The notes below the pieces were generated by a model. It saw nothing but the letters and a program-made list of their open reading frames with translations. It ran no database searches and had not been told where the DNA came from. 64,000 bases of DNA from Gnetum montanum (taxonomy: Eukaryota > Streptophyta > Gnetopsida > Gnetales > Gnetaceae), in the NCBI GenBank assembly GCA_015680685.1, contig MNCI01024020.1:468454-532453 (forward strand). The letters are read 5' to 3'. Made by a program: the position numbers and the translations under genes. Below, in pieces: positions 23,780-34,599 of the stretch. Position 1 is the stretch's first letter, and each line of letters begins with the position of its first letter.

Positions 23780-24368
23780 TATCTGGGAGGCAAAAAATTG
23801 AGTGGAAAAAATTGGAGAGATTGGAAATTCTGAGAGAGGATAGAACCTACAATCTTTGGGCACTTGGCACACCTAACTATTGGCATCCAAGCATTTCTCA
23901 CATTTATCACATCACATCATCGCAGCATTGCATCATAGCATCCTGGGGCTAGGCGTTTGACTTGCCATCCACATGTGTGCAACTACGCTTTGACCAATGC
24001 ATATTTTTTTAAAAAATAATATAATATAATCTCATTATTTCCTTCCATTTACATTATTTACTTCGGTTTATGCTTTTTTTATAATATAGCTCTGTTTACG
24101 CGTTATTTATAATTCAGTACGCTCTGTTTACATTTCGTATCATTGTTTGCATTTCGTTTACATCCCATTTACGATAACCCCAATGCTAGCCATAGCTTAT
24201 GCTCGTGGAAGTCCTTAGTTGATTTGTGTGCAAACCATCCAAGGCACTCTACCTTCGTTTACTTTTCCAGCTTGCCCTTAGGTGAAGGCAAGGTCAGTTG
24301 TGTCTGTCCAACGATCTCTCGGTGTATGTTTCCCTCCCAGCCTTACATCGACAATTTAGGTCAGTACA
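23780..24368 (+). repeat. Partial LTR (R-U5) in inverted orientation inside element C
   Basis: This matches 6870-7422 of the solo LTR, including GAGAGATTGGAAATTCTGAGAG, the ACATCCCATTTACGATAACCC region and the end GGTCAGTACA. It is on the plus strand, opposite to its host C. The right flank is ACCTT (24369-24373); no second ACCTT abuts an LTR start. I read it as an LTR insertion later cut by a deletion that also removed protease. Confidence 0.75.
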
Positions 24369-27189
24369 ACCTTGATCTTTGATGTGGATACATTACTGCA
24401 TGAATGGATGGTTCAGTTGCAGGTAAGTCTTCACTGACAGGGATCGATGTTAACATATGTACTAGGGCTTCACGATGTACTTGAGAAGTCATCATTAGTT
24501 CATACAGACTTAGCGAAGTGTTCTTTTTTTTTAGGGCCTGTGTAACCTGGGTTAGGGCACTAGCCAAGTCTTTGATATTTGGTATGTTCTTGTTGGTCGA
24601 GACTTGTTCCATTTGACCCAACAGTTGTATTTCTTGAGGAAGGGTTATTGCATGGTCCACTGTAACTGTTGGTTTCAGCTCCTCAGGCATTTTTGATTTT
24701 TTAGCTTGGCTACTTATGCTTGGCTTATTAGTTGTGAGAGCCATGGGTACAACATTTAATGGAGTGGGTTTTGGGGGTTCCAACTCATGACATTGATGTT
24801 CTTTTTCCAAACGTTCCCTGGTCAACCTGTCTGCGAGGCATTCTCGTGGAGGATGCAGGGGAACCATCGAGGTTTGAACCTCTGGTTGCTTCGAAACCTG
24901 AATGACAGATGGAATAGGGTGGGTTTGTGATGGAATTGTTGGTGATTGAGCATCAGGGTGTTTGGGTACCTTGATTACAAATGGAGTGGGATAGGTTTGT
25001 GGTTGAACTATCGGAGTTTGAACATTAGGTGGCTTAGGCACCCTTATGACAAATGGAGCAGGTTTGGTTTGCGGGGATACGTTTTTCATTGCCACCACAA
25101 GAGGTATACAAATGATGAATGGTTTTCAAGGTGTGGAGGATGTATGTGTTAGAAGTGAGGGTAGGGAAGATGGTGTTGATGCTGTAGGAACATAAATCAC
25201 GAAGGGTTTTCTGGGTATTTCCTGTTCATTGCTGACATGTATTGTGTTGATCACGTAAGGAGCCTCCTTGATGTTGCGGGGATCCTTATACACACCCATA
25301 GATTGATTTTGCTGCTTTACAGGGTTAGCTTCGTCAAAGGTTATTTCACCCGTATCAATCATACGTTGTATGTCTTGTTTCAAGGTGAAACAATAATCGA
25401 TTCTATGGTCGTTTCTTTGATGGTATTCGCAAAATCCATCCAGCCTAAAGCCTCTCAGCACTAGAGGCTCATTTGGTGTTGCCAAGCTTGGGTTTCTAAC
25501 CAATTCACAGTATCAATCATGTCTTTAGGCTTCCGCAGGAGACAACTACTTATGTTTGATGGCCCCAACCTTTAAAAGTTGATCTAGTAGTTGCGAAGGC
25601 TTCATAGGAAACAGTGTATATTGGGCAGGTTCTTTTCTCTCAAATGTATTGGCATGACCCGTGTTAGCAGTTTGCATGAAGGATGGTTCAGGTGTGGGTG
25701 CGAGAGTGGTTCTCTCATAGTTAATGGGAACAATAGGTTGTTTCTCTTTTTGTTCCACTTTGTTGGTTTGAGCCATCTCCGCTACTGTTGCTACCGTTGC
25801 TTTAGCCTTGTCTTTGTCTTTCTTCGTATGTTGATTTTTAAAGGCTGAATAAGCGGGGTCATGACTATTTTGGGTTGCCTCCTCTATGTTCTTTATCTGT
25901 ACAAAATCATGACTCAGGGTGCGAGCATTTAGATAGTAGAGCCTTGACTTAACAAAGTCATTCACAGCTCCTTTAAGAATTGTAAGTAGGTATGTTTCCG
26001 AGATTGGCTCATGAAGTTCATTAAGTGCAGCACTCCATCTCTGAATAAACTTTTGCACAAGTTCTAGTGGTTCTTGCTTCACCTGGATCAGACTATCTAA
26101 GGTCGCTTCGGTCTTCAAGTTGTACTTAAACCTGGTAACAAATTGGTGTAACAGATCCTCCAGAGAGGATACAAAGTTATGGGGTAGGGCTCTGTACCAA
26201 TCTAGGGCTCTTCCAGTTAAAGACATAGTGAACATGTGTAAGATTGTGTGGGGCCAAGCTTGAAGCAATAGACATTCTGATCTGAATGTTACTAAGTGGT
26301 TGTTGGCGTCTCCTTCCCCATTATATTTTGTCAATTGAGGTAATGAAACTCCCTTGGGTAAAGTTAAAGGTGGCACTGATGAACTAATCAGATCATCTTG
26401 GTAGAAGTCCAATACCTTAAGCTCTTTAGTATTAGTAGTTTTGAGGTGCTTTACTTCATCAGTGAGCTCTTGCATTATCTTTTTGGCTTCGGCCCATTCT
26501 TGGGCACTCGATGGAGCAGTAGGTTGGTTAGTTTGAGTGCTATGCAAGTTAGACTACTGTACGGTTGGTAAGAATGATGACTATTGAGTTGTTGATGGTT
26601 GTACTTGAGTGACGTTCATGGTTGGAATTATGGTAGGTGGTATGCTGTAATGAGCAGGTTAATATTGTTGCATGCCAGACGTGGTCCACTATCCTGTTAC
26701 GAGATGTGAGGGAACACCCTAAACCTGTTGAGTCAAAGTGGTGAAGGGTGTCCCTTGGATTTGCACTCGTGGTATATAGTGAGTAAACGTAGAAGTGGGT
26801 ATCATGGATGGCATCCCAATTACTTGGGGTGGGAAGGTTGCTCCTACATTAGTTTGAGAGGAGAGTTTTTGGGGTTGTACTTGTAGAAGAGGGGATAACA
26901 TGGTGACCAGAGGAATAACGGAGATGGGTGCATTGAATTGAGTATTGGTCATGGGGAGAGTGGAAATGAGATTGGGTGCTTCCTGTTGAGATACATGTGC
27001 TTGAGTGATTTTAAATACATGAAGGGATATGGTCTCTCTCGTGAAAGGGTGAAATAGTGGGTTCGCGTAAGTATGCGGACTAAGAGTATGGTACGAATCC
27101 CTATGATCAAATTGAGCTGTGAAATTATCTTCTTCGTCTCCATTTTGAGGCTCTATGGTGGGTTGGCATGAGGTTTGGTTTCTCACCAT
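24369..27189 (-). pseudogene. gag: Element C gag with linker, broken
   Basis: This is the best preserved gag here. The N-terminal part (26719-27189) is proline/threonine-rich. The core (25546-26547) has a coiled segment (EWAEAKKIMQELTDEVKHL), the capsid-like stretch PQLTKYNGEGDANNHLVTF, RALDWYRALPHNFVSSLED and LVQKFIQRWSAALNELHE. The nucleocapsid box at about 25420-25450 reads FCEYHQRNDHRIDYC, an intact C-x2-H-x4-H-x4-C. The linker (24361-25098) has four diverged repeats of about 20 residues. The frame ends in a stop supplied by the inverted LTR, so protease is lost. Confidence 0.88.
24850..25090 (-). repeat. Roughly 20-residue proline-rich repeats in the C gag linker
   Basis: The translated units PAPFVIRVPKPPNVQTPIV, PTPFVIKVPKHPDAQSPTI and PIPSVIQVSKQPEVQTSMV follow one another at about 60-66 bp spacing. 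B and A linkers contain single FVI/FIL-x-VP-type segments in this place, so the array is an expansion in C. Confidence 0.8.
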
Positions 27190-28248
27190 GAGGAGTTGGG
27201 ATAGGAGTTCATTGTGGGATTTAGTGAGGGCGATGACATCATAGGCGGTGGGAGTGAAGTCATGACCTCCTTTGTGAATTAGCTTATAGTGTCTCTTTGC
27301 TTCTAGTTCAGTTTGGTCAACAGCTAGGTTAGCCTGGATTTTAACACAAGTTATATTGTTCGGGCGTTAGGATGGTGAATGTGGGATCTCTACCTTGTAA
27401 TCTCAGTGATCAGCGAGGTGGCCCTTGAAGGTTCATCTCACCAAGGGCACCTATGGCCTTGGCGACGATGATGGGACCCATGATTATGATACTAAAGTCA
27501 AAGACGGGCATGGCGGTGGTGTTCGTGTGTGTGAAGTTCATTGTCAACGTTGGGTGATGTAGCGTAGGGAAGAGAATACAGTGTAAGAGAGAGAAAATGT
27601 GTTAAGTATCCACAGCGTGTAGTTTCGCAGTGTATGAACAATGTAGCATAAGAGAGAGAAAATATGTGTTAAGTGTCAACAACATGTAGTTTCACAGAGT
27701 ATGAAAAATGCAGCATAAGAGACTGAGTAGCATATGAAAGAGATAAAGCCACGTACAAGAGGGAGTGCAGCGTGTAAAAACAGGAACAGCGTATAAGTTG
27801 TGTAAGCATTGTAAAGAAGTATAGCGTGCATTGTAAAGGAAGCACAACGTATGGCCACTATTGCAAGTAAAGCGTGCGTTGACTAGGGTGGAATTGCGGC
27901 ATGTAAAGTTTGACAACCTCAAATGCAGTGTGTGAAAGCTAAGGGATAGCATCTGGATGTTGAAGGTAGCATCTGGGAGCTAGGAACAGCATGCGAACGC
28001 TGAATGTAGCATCTAGTAGCTAGGAACAGCGTGCAAACGTTGTGAGTTAGGCAAAAGCGTGTTTAACAAGTCAGAATAGCATCTGGACACTAAGTGCAGC
28101 ATCGGAGGGAAAAAATTAAGTGCAAGATGCTATGAACAGTGTCCTAGAAGGGAGAGAAGCGTGCTAGATGCTGTGAATAGCGTCTGAAACTCGGAAAAAG
28201 TGTAGGACACTGTGGGTAGCTGCTGGGCAAACGAACACAACAAAATAG
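27190..28248 (-). other. Element C 5' leader with direct repeats
   Basis: Between the gag start and the primer site. A unit of about 85 bp (GCGTGTAGTTTCGCAGTGTATGAA..., with TAAGAGAGAGAAAATRTGTTAAGT) is repeated near 27570-27720. A second set with AGCATCTGGA and AGGAACAGCRTGCRAACGTTG repeats at 27950-28215. Untranslated leaders of Tat/Ogre elements are typically long. No gene is recognised. Confidence 0.65.
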
Positions 28249-28266
28249 GTCCTCCTTCTAGCACCT
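28249..28266 (-). promoter_or_regulatory. Primer binding site of element C (tRNA-Asn type)
   Basis: The plus strand GTCCTCCTTCTAGCACCT resembles the 3' end of plant tRNA-Asn (…CTCCTTCTAGCG plus CCA), so the element RNA could pair with that tRNA to start cDNA synthesis. It is separated by 6 bp from the LTR, as in B and D. Arabidopsis Tat1 is also described as primed by tRNA-Asn. Confidence 0.8.
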
Positions 28267-28272
28267 ATTTAC

Positions 28273-30466
28273 TATGCTGTCTGAAATCATCGACGCAAGG
28301 CTGGAATGAAATGGACACTGAGAGATCTACAGAAGAAACAGTAAGACCCCACCTTCACGCGAGGGTGATCTAGAAATAAACAAAGGTAGAGTGCCTTGAA
28401 TGGTCTGCGTGCAGATCAAACAAGGACTTTCCCTAGCGTATGTCATTGCAATGCACTGGGTTATACGTAAACAGATGCAAACTAAAATGTAAACAAACGT
28501 ACAAAATGCAAGATGAAAACAAAATGTAAACAAAAGTAACGAGAATTTGTAACAAACGTAAGCAGCATAAATAGAGAAAAAATGGGTGGAAAAATTATAA
28601 TTATAGATATTGATTGATGATTGCAAAGAAAAGTGCACCGATCATAACGTAGTTGTGGATTGATTGCAAGGCGGACGTTTAGCCCTGATGTGAAGGGTGT
28701 ATAGGTGCTAGGAGATTGCAGGTTTCTAGTTGCAGGTGTGCAGTGTGACCAAAATTTCCCCAAGTGCTCAGCATGACTAAGTCTGGGTAATGTCCAACCA
28801 TACAAGATAATGATGGTGAGATTCGTAAAATCTCTAGATCTTGATGCCCCAAAATTGCCAACCTCAGTTTAGTGTGAGATCGGGGTATGTATGCAGGTTT
28901 GAGCACGGGATTCGAATCTGTGTGGAAGATCCATGGTTACTGGATGCAGGAAGTGCGGATTGGGCGATAGGTGTGAACATTTTAACCAGATGCACAAAAT
29001 TTTATAATGCACAGGGTGCAGCGTGACCAAGATCTCTTACACTAGCATGTGTAATCCATAGCATAAGAGCTTGATATGCTAAAAAAATGCAAAATGTACA
29101 AAGAATGTTAAAGTACAAGACTGGATCTAGGTGTCTGGCCTCCGGATCTACAGATCTGTACTGTTTTTGTTCTACCAAGGCATCCAACATGCATGGATAT
29201 GGCTCTGGCATGTCTTCAGTGTGTCCTGGTGTCAACATCTGGCATCTAGCATCCCAATGTTTACACTGTGCATACATTGGCATCAGCATGCCAGCATGAC
29301 CATCAACGTGTCCAATGTTTATGATGAATTTTAAGCCCATTTTTAACTTGTGAGACCCATTTTCGTAGTGGATCTACATGCCTGATGTCGAGAGGGTTCT
29401 ACACGTCGAATTTGAGCTAATTTGGAGGCTGTTTTGGCATAATTTTGGTTGTTCATGTTGTGGTCACACTCCCCAGCATGACCTCAGTGTCACCAAGTGT
29501 TTATGCCTTACTTTGAGCTAATTTTTGGACGTTGATGCCTGTTTGTTGATGCTCAGCTACTGCCTGCTCTCCAGGTGGTATGGATGCTGGATCTGAGGTC
29601 AATTTGATGCTTTTTTGGTCATCTATTGTTTGGTCATGCTGTGGTCACACTGAGCAGCGTGACCTCAGTGTGACCTCAGCGTGACCAAGTTAAAATGACA
29701 TATTTGAAGCTCAAATCTCGATTTTCTAAAGCCTAAGAGTCAGTACAATTGTTGCCTGTCCCCTAGGGATTAAGTTCATGTCGAAATTGGTCCTAAAACT
29801 TCTTGATGTGCCCTAATTTCTTCTTGGTAACGCTATGCAGCATGACCTCAGCATGACCAATTGAAAATGCCATGTTTGAGGCCCAAACGTTGATTTTCTG
29901 GAGCCTGTGAACATGTACAATGGTTGCTTAGCTCCCAGGAGTTGAATTCATGTTGAAATTCTGCTTGGAAGCTGCTGAATTGATCTATTCTTGTTTGGTC
30001 ACACTATGCAGCGTGACCTTAGCATGACTAACTGAAAGTGGCTCAAGAAATGTGATCCTAAGCTCAAATTTCAAGGTTTTGAACGTTGGGAGCTGCAGGG
30101 GGCATCGATGAAGCTCATGGAGGATCCATGTGCTCGAATCTGGGCTGTTTGGACTTGATTTTGGGGCCCCAGAAGTTGGTCACGTTGTACACATACTGGT
30201 CTTACACTGGGTAGCGTGACCATGGCATGACCAAAGTGTATACAGCAAAAACCATGCATTTTGAGCCTGAAACCCTAGATTCCGGATGCAGGGAGTTGGA
30301 GCAATCACCTGTGGGTCCCGAGGGAACTTTGCCTATTCGATTGTGTCTAATTTCATGCTATTTTGGAGGCTTTTGAGTTTGGTCATGCTGTATTCAGATT
30401 GGGTAGCGGCATGACTTAGCTTGAGTCCTATCTAAAAGTGTTAGGCCAAAATTTTGTGGTGTTTCA
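28273..30466 (-). repeat. Element C 5' LTR
   Basis: The partner of 15608-17811. The left end reads TATGCTGTCTG (TG expected) and the right end GGTGTTTCA. It holds the same order of U5, R, TATA region (28876, decayed to CATACATA on the minus strand) and U3 inverted-motif repeats (29440-30240). Differences from the 3' LTR are spread along the length and many are CpG transitions, so the insertion is not recent. Confidence 0.9.
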
Positions 30467-30521
30467 CTGCTGGGTGAATTGCAAGGCCTGGTGAAGCGAG
30501 AATGACTTTGAATTTTTTTGG

Positions 30522-30596
30522 GGTGTTTCATTGGCCCCTCATTGTTGATGTCTGGAGAACGGGCTCGATAGACGTTGACAAAGAATATGAAACACC
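30522..30596. promoter_or_regulatory. Element B polypurine tract and inverted LTR-start hairpin
   Basis: On the minus strand AATGAGGGGCCAA (30531-30543) precedes the 3' LTR of B. On the plus strand GTTGACAAAGAATA followed by TGAAACACCTTAGAAGGC (from 30588) mirrors it, so two LTR starts face away from each other across about 55 bp. The right-hand LTR start begins the inverted LTR-like segment 30588-32480. Confidence 0.8.
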
Positions 30597-32480
30597 TTAG
30601 AAGGCAAAATGCTGAGGTTGTCGCTCAGTGAGTGTCGATACGTCGCTTGGCTACACTTTAGAGTGGTGCATTGGAGTGGAAAGGTGAAGCAGGGAGGAAA
30701 GAGGCATAGGAAAAGAGCATAGATGAGGTTTATCTGAATCCCTCGTCGAAGTGCTCATGAGGGAGTTGTGTGCATTTTCATCTTTTCTTCCACTGACCTT
30801 CGACCTCCCGTAGGATAGGTGTCTTTCCCAGGATGAGTTGCATTACATTCGTGTAGGGTTTCGACATTCCTACAAATGCTGTCCATGTGGTGAGCTATGT
30901 TACGCACGATGAAACACCGTAAAAATTGTGAATCGGCCTCAGGCGAAGGTTTGCGATTCAGACAAAAGTGCATGACAGAATTCTAGAAAGAAAAACGAGG
31001 TAGGGCAGAGTAAAGCAAAGAGGCGTGCAGCATCAAGACTTCAGTTTTCTTTCGCAGATTTTCTATCTTACTATGTTTTCCATCTTTACGCTATAGTATG
31101 CAATGTAGCGTAACGATGCTCAGCGTAACATAGTCTAGCACCAGAAGGCGACTTACTTCGGCATGTAGAGAGGCTTAAGCAGCGTAATATGTGACTTCTC
31201 GTATATTTTGCTAAGTCTTTTGTCCAAGGCTGGGTTTACGCTCTGTTACACACAACAACGTAATGAGCTGCAAAAAAGCCAAAGAAAGTCCAGAAGAAGC
31301 GCAACAGATCAACTCTTTTTCCTTTTCTTGCGGATAGATCACCTTACGCTCGTTACGCAACGTAGCGTATCTCAGCGTAGGCATCACCAAGCTAATCATC
31401 ATTTATGCTTCATTACGCTCGGCGGCATAAACGAGCGTAAAATAGCTTGAATACATTATTTTCATGCTTTGTTACGCTCTTGCACGTGACACAACGCGAA
31501 TGAGTGTAATTTAGCCTAAAATCAGCTGAGACATGCCCGACGCACATCTGTTATTCACACACACAGTACGCAAATGAGAGTATTGTGCGTAATCATAAAG
31601 TTCAACACAAAGCTGGTTAGGTCAATGGCATTGCGAAAGGTCTGAGACACGTGTCATCACAGCCATCCCTTCTCCACATATTGTCAAACCTATAAATGTC
31701 CTAGTTGGCGAAGAAAAAGAGAGGACAAAAGGCGCAACACAGAGACAAACAGAAGCAGAGAGAGCAGCACTTTGGCAGCTTTTGACAGCATCACCTTCTA
31801 ACAGAGACAGAGCATATTCCGCTTGAGCATTGGCAGCAGGAGCGATTACCCCTTTGGTGAAGACACAACTTTCTCCATTGGTGATCGTCGGCAGTTTTGA
31901 GCAAAGACTACCTAAGGCAAAAGGGAGCAGATCAGAGATCGAGAGATCATTTAGTGTGGTTTGCGAGTTTTTTTGGTCAGAAGCAGTTGATCAATAGACG
32001 TTAGAACTTGACCTTCCTTGCATCCCATCTCTGGCCTACAAGGTAGATCGGACTCCATCCTGTATTTCTTCTTAGATAGTTTTCCTTGTTATTTTGTGCC
32101 TGCTTCACACAAGGCAATCGGGGTCTCCCTAGTGTAATGTGATATACAAAGTATTCATTTCTTGGGTCAAAGCCATAGATCTTGAAATCACGTGCTTCTC
32201 TCGTGTCTGATTCTCTTTATCGTGTTAGTGTTATCGTCGTTATAATTCATCTACATCGTTTTTCTCTCATTTTGCAATCCGTTGAATCAAATCATTCCAT
32301 GCAATATCCATAATCTCCATCGGTTTACTAATTAGTAAGTCCTTGTCTGATCGACAAGACCGTTCAGGGCACCGTGGATTTGTTTTCTTTTCCAGCATAG
32401 CCCTCACACGGATCCTTGGTTAAGACTGTATACGTGGATTTTATTTGGTATTCCAGCTGCCGACATTTTTCGTCATTACA
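30588..32480 (+). repeat. Inverted LTR-like segment inside element B, 3' of integrase
   Basis: It begins TGAAACACC and ends CGTCATTACA. The 3' part (about 32330-32480) aligns with U5 of the B LTR read on the other strand: GTAAGTCCTTGTCTGATCGAC, CGTTCAGGG, CAGCATAGCCCTCAC and GCCGACATTTTTCGTCATTACA. A TATA box lies at 31690-31697 and AGCGT/ACGCT inverted words fill U3 (31090-31500). The flanks GAATA and CACGA do not match, so it is not a simple solo LTR. It points against pol of its host. Confidence 0.75.
31690..31697 (+). promoter_or_regulatory. TATA box of the inverted LTR-like segment
   Basis: CTATAAAT in the context GTCAAACCTATAAATGTCC. A purine-rich start region with GAGAGGACAAAAGG follows. 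If active it would make RNA antisense to integrase, RNase H and RT of element B. Confidence 0.6.
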
Positions 32481-33170
32481 CACGACATGGAAATTGCATT
32501 GATGTTTTCCATGTGACAAGTTGTGTTACACACATCATGGGAGTTTGCACTCTGGAGTAGTCAAGCTAGTCGAGGCACTCACCTCGTGACGCTGTAGCAT
32601 TTGCTGTTGTCACAAGTTGTGCCCTCAAGGGTAAAGGTCTTGCTGACTACGAGCATTATTAAAGCTATTGGATATCGTGCAACAACGATGTCCAAAGTAG
32701 GAAGGCCAACAATGGCCTTAGCAGCTTCGGCGTGGAGGAACCGGCCTTGAAGGTGTCGCTGTGAGTGCGGATGCACTGGAATCCCTACCATGGGCATGCG
32801 TTCTCAGTTCATCTATGGAATCAGCTACCACATAGCCAAACATCGTTGGCAGGGGGCTGGAGGACAACAATATTCTGGCTAGCCCATAATACTACCGGAA
32901 CTCCAGCTACAAGCACTGGCCGAGGAGCTATCATCAGGGCAAGGGGTCGTGGCGATGGTAGGTTTGGAGGACCAGCGTAATGTCGTATGACATCTCCGAA
33001 GGGTCAGCACAATGCTAAGGGTGGCGACGTTGCATGTGTTCTAGAACGTGTCCCCATTACATTGTGGACCTCGTTCTGGAACAAAAACGTCCCACCCGCA
33101 TGTCAGCACTATGCACGTTCGTTTGATGTGTACTTAGTGCAGATGCACACTTGGGATGCGACGTGAACCC
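32481..33170. other. Region between inverted LTR and motif repeats; short Arg/Gly-rich ORF
   Basis: No retrotransposon domain is recognised. A 72-codon plus-strand frame at 32765-32980 ends with STGRGAIIRARGRGDGRFGG, an RGG-like basic tail of the kind found in RNA-binding proteins. It has no match here and no visible partner in other elements, so it may be chance. The rest holds no gene. Confidence 0.4.
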
Positions 33171-33400
33171 AGTTTAAGGTCTTGGTAGACCGTATGTTGG
33201 TTTAAGGTCCCAACGAACTACTGTGCTGATTTAAGGTCCCAGTAGACCATGCATGCCAGTTTAACGTCGTAGTGGACGTTGCTTGTTGTTGTTGCCAGTT
33301 TATCGTCATAGTGGACGGTGCTCGATGCCGCTAGTTTAACGTCACTACGGACACTACTTGGTGCTACTAGTTTAACATCATTGTGGATGCTGTTGGTTAC
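33171..33400 (+). repeat. TTTAA-GTC motif repeats 3' of element B integrase
   Basis: About seven units spaced 28-39 bp on the plus strand, each close to CCAGTTTAACGTCATAGTGGAC. On the minus strand, the frame after the integrase stop reads through them as repeated VHYDVKLA-like peptides, probably by chance of unit length. The same core occurs 5' of RT (36960-37410) and in C (19003-19420). Confidence 0.78.
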
Positions 33401-33407
33401 TACCATG

Positions 33408-34590
33408 CTTCAGACATAGTATGGCTTGAGGTACAGGTGATTCACTGGGTTGGCGAACTCGCTACTGTCCATGTCCACCAGCTTAAAGGCTCCATTCATG
33501 AAGGCTTTAGTGACCACATAAGGACCTTCCTAGTTGGCTGAGAATTTGCTCACGTGCTCATGAACAACCTTGAGAATGAGGTCTCCCTTCTACACTGGTC
33601 GTTGATAAGGGTCTGCATAGTGCTTCTGCTGATGCTTGCTCTAGTAGCGCTCTATGTGTCTTAGTGTCTGTGTGCGCTTCTCCTCTATTGAGTCGAGGTC
33701 AATGATCCACAACTCATTGTTCTGGGCTTCTCTCACGACGTCAAAAAGGATCATCTAGATTGATGGTACCTGCAACTCAAGAGGCAACATAGCTTCAAAT
33801 CCATGAATAAGGCTATAAGGAGTCTTACTTGTTGTGGTCCTGCACATTGTCCGATAGGGCTACAAAATGTAGAGGATTTTCTCATGCCACCACCTCTTGC
33901 TGTTGTTAAGCATCCATTTCAGCAAGTTAATGATGGGCTTATTTGTAGCCTCCACCTATCCATTCGCCTACGTGTAGTACGGGGAGGAGAATGATTACTT
34001 AATGCCTAGATTATTACAGAAGGTTCAGGTTTCTGTACTGCTGAATTGTGGCCCATTGTCGATCACAATAGTCATTGGAAGCCCAAATCTCGTTACGATG
34101 TTGTCTAGTATGAAATGGAAAATTTGCTAAAACGTCGTCTTCTTCAGGAAGATAGCTTCCACCAACTTGGTAAAGTACTCAGTGGCAGTGATAATGAAAC
34201 TATGCCCTACAAAGGACTTAGGCATGATAGGCCCTATAAGGTCTAGTCCCCATCGTTGGAAGGGCCACGTGATTTGCGTTGGGTGCAAGACTGCAGGTGC
34301 TACCTGTATGAGATTTGCGGATCTCTGGCACGTGTCACACGTCTTGACTTTTGACAAGTAGTCACGCTCCATGTGGGGCTAGTAGTATCCTAGGCATCTA
34401 ATTTTCACAGCTGTAGCCCTAGGGGTTATGTGTCCACCGCACATTCCCTCATGCACTTCATTAACTACCTTTTGCGCCTGCTCCCCACCCATGCATGTCA
34501 GCAATATCTTGTCATAGGAACATCAGCATAGGGCATCATTTCCCATGAGCACGTATTGCCGGGCATGCTTACAGATTGAATCTCTCTAGG
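33408..34590 (-). pseudogene. int: Element B integrase, broken
   Basis: The zinc-binding half ends KVKTCDTCQRSANL at about 34330. The core starts WPFQRWGLDLIGPI (first catalytic Asp, about 34255) and continues DNGPQFSSTET near 34030-34065 (second Asp). The C-terminal end reads SSEFANPVNHLYLKPYYV and stops at 33408-33410. The protein is shared with element C, with many substitutions and several stops. No chromodomain is present. Confidence 0.82.
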
Positions 34591-34599
34591 TAGATTTTA

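Larger units (their letters stand above)
15608..30466 (-). mobile_element. Element C: Tat-type element inserted in the 3' LTR of B
   Basis: LTRs of 2204 bp (15608-17811) and 2194 bp (28273-30466) bracket gag, a rearranged middle, RT, RNase H domains and integrase, all on the minus strand. The flanks are CCACT (15603-15607) and CTGCT (30467-30471). They differ at two positions, each explained by deamination of one CpG in an ancestral CCGCT, and the host B LTR rejoins exactly here. The primer site at 28249-28266 fits tRNA-Asn. Protease and the opposite-strand gene are missing. Confidence 0.88.

Noticed and set aside
30588-32480. Ordinary solo LTR insertion in element B
   Set aside because: The 5-bp flanks do not match, and the sequence just before it is the conserved PPT-like arm also seen in C and E.
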